Positions 48,652 through 56,831 of a stretch of 64,000 bases of DNA are shown in pieces. Source of the stretch: a virus; the IMG/VR virus record IMGVR_UViG_3300043172_000799, positions 1 through 64,000 of that record; one strand, 5' to 3'. Below the pieces are notes generated by a model. That model worked only from the letters and a program-made list of their open reading frames with translations, did no database searches and had not been told where the DNA came from. How positions within the stretch are numbered: position 1 is the stretch's first letter; the number at the start of each line of letters is the position of its first letter. Position numbers and translations under genes: made by a program.

Positions 48652-50424
48652 ATGGGATTAGAAAATTTACTAAACCACCCCTTAGTGGGAATAAAAGAAA
48701 GAGGACAGATTTTAAATTTCTCTGTTAACACTATGCATCCAGAATATACAGAATGGACACCTATTTGGAAAAAATGTAGAGATGCAAGAATAGGGCAGCG
48801 TGCAATAAAAAGTGCAGGGATAACTTATCTCCAAAAAATGAATGGGCAAAGCCCACAGGAGTATGAGAACTATAAAGAGAGAGCACAATGGTATGGTGCT
48901 ACTGGACGTACTGTAGAAAGCTACTTAGGTATGATATACAGAAAAGAACCACACATTGTAATTAAAGAGAGTAAAAGTTCTACGAATGTAGTTGAAAAAG
49001 AACTTTTTGATAAAGATGTTTACTACTCATTGACATCCTCCAAAGGGAAATCTTTCAGTTCTTTATCTAGAGATGTAGTGGAAGAGCTTATTGTGGTAAA
49101 TAGAGTAGGAATGCTAATAGATTATCCTTCCATAGATCCAATGTTATTAGAGGGTATGAGTAAATTTGATTCTGAAAAGATGAACTACAAGCCATTGCTT
49201 TCTATGTATAAGACAGAAAGTATTATAAACTGGCACTATGAGTATATTAATAATATCCCTATTCCTGTACTATTTGTTCTTAAAGAAGAAATATACGATA
49301 CTGCTTCTATGGGAGCACTATCACCTACAAAAGTAGATTCTTATAGAGTATTATTCTTAGAACCGTATTTCCCAGAAGATGGGGTATTAAGAGGAAGATA
49401 TAAAGAAATGTCTTTCATCGAAACAACTATTAAGGAGAGAGGTGTAGAGATTTTAGTTTCTTCAGCAACTAATATTGGGTATCCACAAAAAGATGGGGAA
49501 TATATTGACCATATCCCGTTCTATATTATGACAGATACTGGTATAGAATTCACAGAAATAAAAGACAGTATGATATATGACTTATCTGAAACTAATATTG
49601 GACACTATCGTAATAGTGCTGATTGGGAGAATGAACTTCACATTGTTGGTGCTAAGACTGCTATATTTCCAGGTTGGGATAAGAAGACTAATGGTAATCC
49701 TGTACTGGGAGGGGCACTTGCTTGTTCTAAAGGTTGTGAGCCTTATATGTTGGAAGCTTCCTCAGACAGTGGTAATCAAAAAGAAATGGATGCTAAGGAA
49801 ATGCGAATGAGTGTTTTAGGTGCTGAGAGGATATCCCAGAAAGGACGATATATGCCTTCTACCGAGACAGCTAAATTAAATACTTCCAGTGAAGCATCTA
49901 CATTGACGGGTATGGCTACATTTGCCAGTGAAGCATTCTCTGAAATATTAACAGAGCAATTACAATGGGATAAGAATAATGATTATGTTGTAGATTTGAC
50001 ATTAAATACGGATTATTATCTCGATGATATTTCTGGAGATGAGTTACTTAAATGGATGGATGCGTACCAAAGAGGTGGTATTTCTTATGATATTTATTAT
50101 TATAATTTAGAGAAAAAAGAAGCTTTTCCTCCTGAATGGGATAAGGAGAAAGAATTGGCATCTTTAGAAGAATCACTTGAAAGACAAACAAATCTTCAGG
50201 ATGAAAAATTCATATCATTATCTGAAAGACTAGCAGAATTGGAAGATGTAAATTCCACAATTACAACTACCTCTACTGGAAATACTATGATGTCACTTTC
50301 TACAGCAGAAAAAGGGGCTGGTCAATCTACCAGTGTAGAATTGGATACTTCTAAACAGCGTAACAATGAGACTTCTGGAACTGGTGGAGCAACACCTATA
50401 GAAACAGAAGAAATTGAAGAATAA
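48652..50424 (+). CDS. Portal protein (DUF4055-like)
   Basis: 590 residues directly after terL. The N-terminal pattern YLQKMNGQSPQEYENYKERA then GRTVESYLGMIYRKEP is typical of DUF4055 portal-type proteins. The middle is beta-rich and the C-terminus has a Glu-rich coiled coil (residues about 500-540). It should form the head vertex ring through which DNA passes. Confidence 0.85.
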   Translation: MGLENLLNHPLVGIKERGQILNFSVNTMHPEYTEWTPIWKKCRDARIGQRAIKSAGITYLQKMNGQSPQEYENYKERAQWYGATGRTVESYLGMIYRKEPHIVIKESKSSTNVVEKELFDKDVYYSLTSSKGKSFSSLSRDVVEELIVVNRVGMLIDYPSIDPMLLEGMSKFDSEKMNYKPLLSMYKTESIINWHYEYINNIPIPVLFVLKEEIYDTASMGALSPTKVDSYRVLFLEPYFPEDGVLRGRYKEMSFIETTIKERGVEILVSSATNIGYPQKDGEYIDHIPFYIMTDTGIEFTEIKDSMIYDLSETNIGHYRNSADWENELHIVGAKTAIFPGWDKKTNGNPVLGGALACSKGCEPYMLEASSDSGNQKEMDAKEMRMSVLGAERISQKGRYMPSTETAKLNTSSEASTLTGMATFASEAFSEILTEQLQWDKNNDYVVDLTLNTDYYLDDISGDELLKWMDAYQRGGISYDIYYYNLEKKEAFPPEWDKEKELASLEESLERQTNLQDEKFISLSERLAELEDVNSTITTTSTGNTMMSLSTAEKGAGQSTSVELDTSKQRNNETSGTGGATPIETEEIEE

Positions 50425-50430
50425 AAGTAG

Positions 50431-50459
50431 TTGACAGATAACTAAAATCATGATATAAT
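50431..50459 (+). promoter_or_regulatory. Consensus promoter inside the structural module
   Basis: TTGACA (50431-50436), 17-nt spacer, TATAAT (50454-50459), just after the portal stop. It offers independent transcription of the following small genes and minor head protein. Confidence 0.8.
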
Positions 50460-50480
50460 TAGCGTATATAAAAATAAAAA

Positions 50481-50512
50481 ACCACCTCTTCTAATACAAT
50501 AGGATTGGTGGT
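50481..50512 (+). promoter_or_regulatory. Leader hairpin downstream of the promoter
   Basis: ACCACC (50481-50486) pairs with GGTGGT (50507-50512). No T-run follows, so it is more likely a leader structure than a terminator. Confidence 0.5.
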
Positions 50513-50543
50513 CTTATCTATCTAGTCAAAATAGGAGAAAACA

Positions 50544-50699
50544 ATGCCAGTACAACGAAGTACCTCAAATGGAAAACCCTGTTATAAATGGGGATCTCAA
50601 GGAAGATGTTACACATATACAGCAGGAGATGAAGAAAGTAGAAAAAGAGCCAAAGCTAAAGCAGAAGCACAAGGAAGGGCTGTACATGCTAGTAAATGA
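50544..50699 (+). CDS. Small basic phage protein, 51 aa
   Basis: ATG 50544 behind AGGAGAAAACA. NGKPCYKWGSQGRCYTYTAG followed by SRKRAKAKAEAQGRAVHAS is a pattern I recognise from short proteins found near phage head genes. Role unknown; the basic tail may bind DNA. Confidence 0.7.
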   Translation: MPVQRSTSNGKPCYKWGSQGRCYTYTAGDEESRKRAKAKAEAQGRAVHASK

Positions 50700-50850
50700 A
50701 GAAGAAAGAAGCAGAATTGATAAGGAATTTTTTGACAGCATTGTAATAGCTGAATTATCTTGTGTAAAACTTGATGAAAAAGAAAAGATATCAAATTTAG
50801 ATTTTAAGCCAGAAGATCTAAATTACTTCTCATACACATTTCTAAAATAA
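50686..50850 (+). CDS. Hypothetical protein, 54 aa
   Basis: Start at ATG 50686 (AAGGAAGGGCTGTAC upstream), overlapping the previous gene; an earlier start at 50569 would lie wholly within it. Acidic (MLVNEEERSRIDKEFFDSIV). Not recognised. Confidence 0.55.
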   Translation: MLVNEEERSRIDKEFFDSIVIAELSCVKLDEKEKISNLDFKPEDLNYFSYTFLK

Positions 50851-50869
50851 AATCAAAAAGAGGACTCCT

Positions 50870-51958
50870 ATGTCAACAGCAACAAATCAATTGCAGGATC
50901 TATCTGTAAATAATCAGCATTTAATTGAGCAACATAAAAATGAAATTATTTCTACAATGCTGATCTTTTTTAAGCATATGGAAAAACTAATAAATAAGGA
51001 AATAAAAGCATCATTTGATGATACAAAAACAATAGTGGATAAGAATGCATTAAAAAGGAGATTAAATGTAATTCAGGAAAGGGAATTAAATAAGATACAA
51101 AAACAGATAACAAAGGATGTACATAAATTTTTAGGATCACAGGCAAAGAACTATGAAAAACAATTGAAAGGTGTCTTGAAAGACGTTTCTAAATATATAA
51201 AAGTGCATAGTATTAGTGAGAAAGCTTTGAAACATAATTATGATAAAGAGCCTATTGTTATGGAAAAAGGATCATACAATACACTTGCTTCTTTATGGGC
51301 CACTTTCTTTCTGAGTGTAAGAACCAATTTAAATCAGAACACAGAATCTGCATATAAGTTAAAGAAAACTACCAGAGAGTATACTAGTGATTTAAATAGA
51401 GGCTATAAAATTAGTGAAAATAGTTTGAATGGGATTATAGCCGTATATATACAACAGGCAGTTGGAAGTGCAGCCAAATCTGTTAATGGTGTAAATGAAG
51501 AGTTCATTCGTGGGTATTCATGGAGTTCCGTACTTGACAGTAAAACGAGTGATTTTTGTATTTCTCACGCATATAGATTTTGGATTTATAATCACCCTGA
51601 ATTGAGTACATTAGAAGCAGAGATTTACAGCCCTGCCCATTTCCGTTGCCGTGCCAGTAACCCCCCAATAATAAAATCATATAGAGAATTAGGAATATCT
51701 GCCAGTGAATTAACAACATCTCAGAAATCACTATTGGCAAATAGTAAAACAGAGACATTGACCTACAATCAGTTTTTTGAAAGACAGACGGAGAGTGTGA
51801 AGAAGGAAATATTAGGAGTTGTGAGATATAATGCATACCAACAAGGAAACTTAGATGTTTCTGCGTTCTATACAAGAGATGGAAGAAAACTCACATTAAA
51901 ACAACTAGAAAAAAAGAATATTCAGATAGCAGATGAATACTTGAGATATGTCAATTAA
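50870..51958 (+). CDS. Minor head protein (Mu F/SPP1 gp7-like)
   Basis: 362 residues. Long helical N-terminal half, then SWSSVLDSKTSDFCISHAYR and SPAHFRCRASNPP, the W..xxD.kT...C and HxRCR pattern of the Phage_Mu_F head morphogenesis domain. It usually follows the portal and acts in procapsid assembly or as a minor capsid protein. Confidence 0.8.
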   Translation: MSTATNQLQDLSVNNQHLIEQHKNEIISTMLIFFKHMEKLINKEIKASFDDTKTIVDKNALKRRLNVIQERELNKIQKQITKDVHKFLGSQAKNYEKQLKGVLKDVSKYIKVHSISEKALKHNYDKEPIVMEKGSYNTLASLWATFFLSVRTNLNQNTESAYKLKKTTREYTSDLNRGYKISENSLNGIIAVYIQQAVGSAAKSVNGVNEEFIRGYSWSSVLDSKTSDFCISHAYRFWIYNHPELSTLEAEIYSPAHFRCRASNPPIIKSYRELGISASELTTSQKSLLANSKTETLTYNQFFERQTESVKKEILGVVRYNAYQQGNLDVSAFYTRDGRKLTLKQLEKKNIQIADEYLRYVN

Positions 51959-51975
51959 AGAAAAGAGGGAAAATA

Positions 51976-52167
51976 GTGGAAAATGATGTAAATAACTATA
52001 AAATAAACATTCCAGAACAGAGTGAGTGGGTCTGTTATATGTTTGGGAATAAACCTGATGGGATGGGGATGCGTTATATACCTTCTGTCGGGAATGTCCC
52101 AAATGTGTTTGTTAGGTTTATGATGAGAATATGTTTTGGATGTACTTGGATAAAGGAGAATAAATGA
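51976..52167 (+). CDS. Hypothetical protein, 63 aa
   Basis: GTG start at 51976 behind AGAGGGAAAATA. Contains several Met/Gly/Trp residues and a C-terminal CFGCTW. Not recognised. Overlaps the 5' phosphoesterase fragment by 4 bp. Confidence 0.55.
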   Translation: MENDVNNYKINIPEQSEWVCYMFGNKPDGMGMRYIPSVGNVPNVFVRFMMRICFGCTWIKENK

Positions 52168-52232
52168 CAGTAACAGAATGGTTATTAGAGAAACAGCCTA
52201 ATCCAATTGGAAGTGACAATTTTTATGGGTGA
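52164..52232 (+). pseudogene. 5' remnant of the phosphoesterase gene
   Basis: ATG 52164 with a strong AAAGGAGAATAA site begins MTVTEWLLEKQPNPIGSDNF-YG and stops. It parallels the start of the intact gene at 53360 (MTRIQWLLGNIPNPTESSDF). The HNH gene begins inside it. This is the original 5' end of the phosphoesterase gene, cut off by the HNH insertion, while the functional gene acquired a diverged new start. Confidence 0.75.
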
Positions 52233-53388
52233 GGCAGTGGTAGAGCAATTTGATACATTTACTGTAGATATTCCCCTTCTATCAAAAACACATAAATCCT
52301 ATTATAAGGCATATATGTTTTTAAAGACGGGACTATTATATTGCACTAAATGTGGAGAATTGCTAGAGTTTGATAAATTTGGCAGTAAGAAAGAATGTAT
52401 CCCATTCTACAAAAGAAGTCAATGTCTTGACTGTGAGAATAAGACCAGAGGTTTCTCATACAGAAATGAAAGTCTGACCTCTAAAAGATATGCTAATGAT
52501 GGGATACCAAATACATTATTTAATGATTTTGAAGTTTTGCATCAAGATGATGCAAAACACCTACCAAAAAGCCAAAAGACATACTACAGATTGTACATGT
52601 TTTTAAAAGAAAAACTTTTATACTGTGGTAAATGCAATAAACTGTTAGATATAGATAAGTTTCGATTAGATGACAAAAAAGTATTATTTGGTAGGAGAAC
52701 TTATTGTCATGCTTGTGAGCTTAAATACTCTAGAAGTACGAATGTTAAGGAAAAGCGTTCAAATAACCATAAGCTAAAGTATGTAGAAAATAGAGATCAC
52801 ATTTTAGAATATCAGGAAGAATATCGACAGAATAATAAAGAGAAGATATCTAAAAGGAATAAGAAATATAGAAAAGAAAATAAAGATAAAATAAAAGAAT
52901 GGCAATCGGAATACTATAATGAGAATAGAGATGAGAGAATTAAATATGTTATTGGGTATACAAAGAAAAGAAGAAAGAAAGACCCATATTTCCGAATGAA
53001 ATTGATTTATAGGAAACAATTGTGGAGAGTGTTTGCTGGAGAGGAAAGAGAAATAAGATCAAAGGAACTGTTAGGGTGCAGTTACGAGGAGTTTTTAGAG
53101 TACTTGGAACTCCCAGAAGGGAAAGAGTATACAGACTTTGAATTAGACCACGTAATACCCATAGAAGCCTTTAACATTTGTGAGGATAGTGAGAAAATTT
53201 TATGTTCTCATTACACAAACTTTCAATTATTATCTAAACGGGATAACAGAAGTAAGAGTGATTTCTGGGAAGGAATAAGGTGGAGAGATGTAAGTCCAGA
53301 AGATAAGAAAAGTGCAAGATTAGAAATATTAAACAAAATAAAAAGGGGAGCTATTAACAATGACAAGAATCCAGTGGTTGCTAGGTAA
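52225..53388 (+). CDS. HNH homing endonuclease (family copy 4)
   Basis: About 387 residues from ATG 52225 (a TTG at 52207 is also open). Two zinc-finger units (YCTKCGELLEFDKFG...CLDC; YCGKCNKLLDIDKF...CHAC), a Lys/Asn linker, then the core FELDHVIPIEAFNI...CSHYTNFQLLS. The gene lies between a truncated and an intact start of the phosphoesterase gene and overlaps the latter by 29 bp, providing its ribosome site. Confidence 0.87.
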   Translation: MGEAVVEQFDTFTVDIPLLSKTHKSYYKAYMFLKTGLLYCTKCGELLEFDKFGSKKECIPFYKRSQCLDCENKTRGFSYRNESLTSKRYANDGIPNTLFNDFEVLHQDDAKHLPKSQKTYYRLYMFLKEKLLYCGKCNKLLDIDKFRLDDKKVLFGRRTYCHACELKYSRSTNVKEKRSNNHKLKYVENRDHILEYQEEYRQNNKEKISKRNKKYRKENKDKIKEWQSEYYNENRDERIKYVIGYTKKRRKKDPYFRMKLIYRKQLWRVFAGEEREIRSKELLGCSYEEFLEYLELPEGKEYTDFELDHVIPIEAFNICEDSEKILCSHYTNFQLLSKRDNRSKSDFWEGIRWRDVSPEDKKSARLEILNKIKRGAINNDKNPVVAR

Positions 53389-54571
53389 TATACCAAATCC
53401 AACAGAATCTTCAGATTTCTACTATTTGATGGATGATTTCTCAGCAGAGTTTGGGGAAACTCCCATTGATAATTTCAAGAGATACGCCAGAAAAGCTATG
53501 GGAGAATACAGAGATCAAACATCTCCAGAAAACACACTAACAACAGAAATTACAGATAATGGGTTAGAAGTAAAATTAAAATCGTTTGGGATAACTACAG
53601 AAGAAGGAATCAGGAAACAAGCAGGATTATCCGTAGAAGAATGGGATTGTTCTGCTTTCAGGGTAAAATCCTCCCAGAATGAACAGAACCCTTGGCATTC
53701 AGTTAATGCTGAATTCCGAAAGAAGAAGGAGCTTGCATTTCCCCTAATTCAGCAAGCAGAAGTTAAGATAGAGCAATATGAAAATGTTGCTAGAAAACCA
53801 TCAGACACAACAGTAAATGTATCTGATCTCCATGCACCGATGCATGATGAGAAAGCTATGGATATCTCTATACAGGTTATGAAAGACCTATATCCTTCAA
53901 CCGTAGTTATAAACGGAGATGCATTAGATCTTACTGATTTCTCTGATAAGTTTTTAGCGTCTTTGGAATGCCGAAATCAAACACAGAAGGGAATCAATGC
54001 CGTTGCAAAGTATATTGGGCAGATAAGACAGGTTTGCCCAGAAGCTAAAATAGTATTTATGGAAGGGAATCATTCAAATAGAATGAGAAAAGTAATCCTT
54101 AAAAATGTAGCAGGAGCTATAGGATTAAAGAGAGCTGATAATCTTGATGGATATGAAGCCCTTTCCGTACCAAATCTTCTTTGTTTAGATACGCTAGATG
54201 TAGAATGGCAACCATATCCTGAAGGTGAGTATTGGGTTAATGAGAATTTAAGATTTCATCATGGAGAGAAATTAAACTTAAACAATATAGCTAATGAAAG
54301 TTTTGTAAACCAAGTAATGGGGCATAATCACAAGCATCTCATGGTAAGTAGGACAAAGCATATATACAATGGCAGGAAGCAGATATGGGTAGCTTCCTTC
54401 GGATGTATGTGTATGATGGATGGGAGTGTTCCTTCAGTAAGTAGCCATTCTGATTGGCAGAGTGGCTTTGGGGTTGTGTATCATACAGGAACTACTTGCC
54501 AGCCTATCCCTATTTACATCGAAGATGGGAAAGCTTTATTTGAAGGCAAGGTTTATGAGGCTAGAATTTAA
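53360..54571 (+). CDS. Calcineurin-like metallophosphoesterase
   Basis: 403 residues. Motifs in order: VSDLHAP (D156, H158), INGDALDL (D187), FMEGNHS (N237, H238), RFHHGE (H300/301) and VMGHNHK (H322, H324), the complete two-metal site. The N-terminal 140 residues are a separate helical domain. Substrate unknown; in phages such enzymes may process nucleic acid or nucleotides. Confidence 0.85.
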   Translation: MTRIQWLLGNIPNPTESSDFYYLMDDFSAEFGETPIDNFKRYARKAMGEYRDQTSPENTLTTEITDNGLEVKLKSFGITTEEGIRKQAGLSVEEWDCSAFRVKSSQNEQNPWHSVNAEFRKKKELAFPLIQQAEVKIEQYENVARKPSDTTVNVSDLHAPMHDEKAMDISIQVMKDLYPSTVVINGDALDLTDFSDKFLASLECRNQTQKGINAVAKYIGQIRQVCPEAKIVFMEGNHSNRMRKVILKNVAGAIGLKRADNLDGYEALSVPNLLCLDTLDVEWQPYPEGEYWVNENLRFHHGEKLNLNNIANESFVNQVMGHNHKHLMVSRTKHIYNGRKQIWVASFGCMCMMDGSVPSVSSHSDWQSGFGVVYHTGTTCQPIPIYIEDGKALFEGKVYEARI

Positions 54572-54636
54572 ATATACCCTATAAGGTATAAAAGGAGAAT
54601 ATACCCCATAGGGTATAGGATGGAACATCCACAAGG

Positions 54637-54688
54637 TCAGTACAAGTTGTTTCTTTTCGACGAGAGTTTCTTGTACTGATTTAATTTT
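54637..54688 (+). terminator. Hairpin terminator after the phosphoesterase gene
   Basis: TCAGTACAAG (54637-54646) and CTTGTACTGA (54670-54679) form a perfect 10-bp stem, then TTTAATTTTTA. Two small ATACC/GGTAT palindromes precede it (near 54576 and 54602). It isolates the Cas12-like unit from upstream transcription. Confidence 0.75.
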
Positions 54689-54691
54689 TAC

Positions 54692-54720
54692 TTGACAGAC
54701 CCTCTTTCCTGTGGTATGCT
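54692..54720 (+). promoter_or_regulatory. Promoter 1 of the Cas12-like unit
   Basis: TTGACA (54692-54697), 17-nt spacer, TATGCT (54715-54720). Confidence 0.75.
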
Positions 54721-54749
54721 TTATAGGCATATTACAGGAGGAGGGTTTT

Positions 54750-54809
54750 TTGTTAGTAGATAAAATATTTTTATGCTTGACAAATACCTATTACTGTGTT
54801 AGTATTTAA
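54750..54809 (+). CDS. Possible 19-aa leader peptide
   Basis: AGGAGGAGGG is followed by TTG 54750 and 18 further codons (MLVDKIFLCLTNTYYCVSI) to TAA 54809, before the nuclease gene. It overlaps promoter 2. It may be a leader peptide or a chance frame; the strong ribosome site is the main support. Confidence 0.3.
   Translation: MLVDKIFLCLTNTYYCVSI
54777..54805 (+). promoter_or_regulatory. Promoter 2 of the Cas12-like gene
   Basis: TTGACA (54777-54782), 17-nt spacer, TAGTAT (54800-54805), 33 bp before the GTG start. Confidence 0.75.
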
Positions 54810-54838
54810 ATAGATCAAAAATATAAAGGAGATATTTA

Positions 54839-56182
54839 GTGGGCAATGTGTTGACAAAGCTGATACAGATAATACCAGATGATGATATTAATGGTACGTA
54901 TAAAATTATACGTGATTGGATGTACCATAGTACATCACTTGCAAATCTTATTATGACTGAGACATATGTAATAACACAAAGAGCAAGAGCCTTGTGCACT
55001 GCTCAGCCTGAATTAGATTATTTTCAGGCTGTTGCAAAAATGAAGGTTGAACGTGTTGGAAGTTATATTGGTAAAGTCACAGAAAAGACAATAGGTAGTA
55101 GTTTTGGGTATTGTTTATCTAAATCCCCTAATTATGCAGAAAATATTCCAGGGGCTATTCGTACCAAAATAGATAAGGTGGTTGGACAACACTTTCAAGC
55201 AGATGTAAAAACCAATGGATTGCTGAAGGGAAATTGTTCTCTTAGATCTTACAGCCGTAAAAACATGGCTGTATATCTACCCAGTAGTAAGGGTGCTTCT
55301 AAGTTTACTTGTGAGGATGGTAACTACTATTTTAGTACCATTAACAAATTGCGATTTAAAGTATTTTTAGGTAGGGACAATAGCAAAAACAAATTAGCTA
55401 TTGACAGGATTATTTCTGGTGAGTATAAAATGCCTGATGTATCCATAAAGATTAAGGATAATAAAATATTTGTATTGGCACCTATAACAATTGAAGTAAC
55501 AGATTTGGGATTAGACCCAGAGCTATCAGTTGGTGTAGACTTAGGAATTACTATTCCTGCGGTGTGTGCATTGTCCACTGGATTAGATAGAGCATTTATA
55601 GGTAATGGCACTGAGATAGTCAACTACCGTTTTTCTATGCGAAGAAAGAGAAAAAACTTACAGAAGAGTTTAACATTGTCTACAGGAGGAAGAGGAAGAG
55701 GAAAAAAACTAAAAGCATTAGAAAGGATAAGTAGTACTGAAAGTAATTGGATAAAGACTAAAAATCATTTAATTTCTAAAAAAATTATTGATTTTGCATT
55801 GACAAACGGAGCAGGAACTGTTAAGCTTGAATTATTAGAAGGGTTCACCAAAGAACATTCTTCCAACATTGTGCTAAAAGATTGGACGTATTATCAGTTA
55901 GGAGAGATGATACAGTACAAAGCAAAAATAGCTGGAATTGTAGTAGTACGGATAGATCCTTATCACACTTCACAGACATGCAACGTGTGTGGACATTCTA
56001 CTAAAGAGAACAGACCTAAAGGTACAAAAGGTCAAGCATACTTTAAATGTGTGTCTTGTGGGCATAAAACCAACGCAGACCTTAATGCTGCACGGAATAT
56101 TGCAAAATCGACAAAGATAGTAACTAAGAAGAAGGAATGCCAGTACCACAAATTGAAAAGTAACTTAATAGAAGTATCTTAA
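54839..56182 (+). CDS. Compact Cas12/TnpB-like RuvC nuclease beside a CRISPR array
   Basis: 447 residues, GTG start with AAAGGAG 7 nt upstream. The N-terminal half (1-225) is a helical then beta REC/wedge-like region. RuvC-I is VGVDLGIT (D234), RuvC-II is VKLELLEGF (E331), the zinc finger is CNVCGH...CVSCGH (C381, C384, C404, C407) and RuvC-III is TNADLNAARNIA (D414). All catalytic and zinc residues are intact. A basic linker (MRRKRKNLQK, GGRGRGKK) lies between RuvC-I and II, the bridge-helix position. Size fits TnpB and the smallest Cas12 proteins. No TnpA is nearby; a CRISPR array begins 203 bp downstream. Likely an RNA-guided DNA nuclease; subtype cannot be fixed by eye. Confidence 0.85.
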   Translation: MGNVLTKLIQIIPDDDINGTYKIIRDWMYHSTSLANLIMTETYVITQRARALCTAQPELDYFQAVAKMKVERVGSYIGKVTEKTIGSSFGYCLSKSPNYAENIPGAIRTKIDKVVGQHFQADVKTNGLLKGNCSLRSYSRKNMAVYLPSSKGASKFTCEDGNYYFSTINKLRFKVFLGRDNSKNKLAIDRIISGEYKMPDVSIKIKDNKIFVLAPITIEVTDLGLDPELSVGVDLGITIPAVCALSTGLDRAFIGNGTEIVNYRFSMRRKRKNLQKSLTLSTGGRGRGKKLKALERISSTESNWIKTKNHLISKKIIDFALTNGAGTVKLELLEGFTKEHSSNIVLKDWTYYQLGEMIQYKAKIAGIVVVRIDPYHTSQTCNVCGHSTKENRPKGTKGQAYFKCVSCGHKTNADLNAARNIAKSTKIVTKKKECQYHKLKSNLIEVS

Positions 56183-56385
56183 TGATTCTTCTGGGGCGGT
56201 TTCACGTCCTTATGCTGAGGGAGATTTCTCCGCTCTGGCAACCACATATTATTTTTGCGAAGTGGTTACAAACAACACCTTATTTGCAGTAAGATGAGAC
56301 ACAGAGATGTTTTGGTATATTCTTGTATAGGTTCGCACTTTTAGTGTTGTAAGTACTTGTTTTGGTGAGAGTTATTTTATAGGCA
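56183..56385 (+). ncRNA. Candidate tracrRNA or leader between nuclease gene and array
   Basis: 203 bp with no protein frame. GTAAGATGAGAC (56289-56300) matches the reverse complement of the first 12 nt of the repeat at 11 positions, an anti-repeat candidate. Stems such as GGAGA/TCTCC (near 56221) suggest folding. In small Cas12 loci the tracrRNA often lies here; in TnpB loci the guide RNA overlaps the gene's 3' end. It may simply be the array leader. Confidence 0.45.
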
Positions 56386-56738
56386 GTCACATCTTACATA
56401 GGTGTGTGGATTGAAACAGTATTAGATGGAATAGACAAATCCTTGACTAAGTCACATCTTACATAGGTGTGTGGATTGAAACGACGTATGATGCGAGAGA
56501 AGGCAATCAAGGCAGGGTCACATCTTACATAGGTGTGTGGATTGAAACAATTCTGATTCTGAGTATTTTATTATCTTTTTGGGTCACATCTTACATAGGT
56601 GTGTGGATTGAAACCATGCCCTTTTTTGAGACAGACAACTATTTTAAAGTCACATCTTACATAGGTGTGTGGATTGAAACTGGTATATTGTTGCAATTGT
56701 CTCAATCACGTCACATCTTACATAGGTGTACTGAAAAT
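56386..56738 (+). CRISPR. CRISPR array: five perfect 32-nt repeats plus one degenerate, five spacers
   Basis: Repeats at 56386-56417, 56451-56482, 56517-56548, 56583-56614 and 56649-56680 are identical: GTCACATCTTACATAGGTGT then GTGGATTGAAAC. The sixth, from 56710, keeps only the first 20 nt (to 56729) and then reads ACTGAAAAT. Spacers are 33, 34, 34, 34 and 29 nt. The degenerate end sets the transcription direction rightward, away from the nuclease gene. The repeat folds CACATC/GGTGTG around TTACATA and ends ATTGAAAC, the form typical of type I-C repeats. No cas1 or cas2 is in the window. Confidence 0.95.
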
Positions 56739-56828
56739 CTTAGTAAAGGCGATGACTGGGAAGAAGATTTTGAAGAAGAATTAAAGTTTATGGGCAAACA
56801 CGCCGATGATATAAGTATAAGAAATTAA
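56730..56828 (+). pseudogene. 3' remnant of an HNH endonuclease gene fused to the array end
   Basis: Directly after the conserved part of the last repeat the frame reads TENLSKGDDWEEDFEEELKF, then GKHADDISIRN and TAA. This matches the C-termini of the local HNH family (NNLSKG at 8.9 kb; DNLEKLDKWEEDLDNE at 57.7 kb). The array therefore adjoins, and probably replaced, the front of an HNH gene. Confidence 0.7.
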
Positions 56829-56831
56829 AAA

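Noticed and set aside
54572-56385. A complete IS200/IS605 element around the TnpB-like gene
   Set aside because: No TnpA gene was seen, and the upstream hairpin (54637-54679) is followed by a T-rich tract like a terminator; no matching right-end hairpin or target motif was recognised.
56418-56709. Spacers targeting sequence inside this window
   Set aside because: I noticed no match to any of the five spacers by eye; a proper search of the full genome and databases is needed.
56469-56828. A 119-codon open frame running through the CRISPR array
   Set aside because: Its repeated VTSYIGVWIET units are just the translated repeats; only the last 32 codons, beyond the array, show protein-like sequence (HNH remnant).
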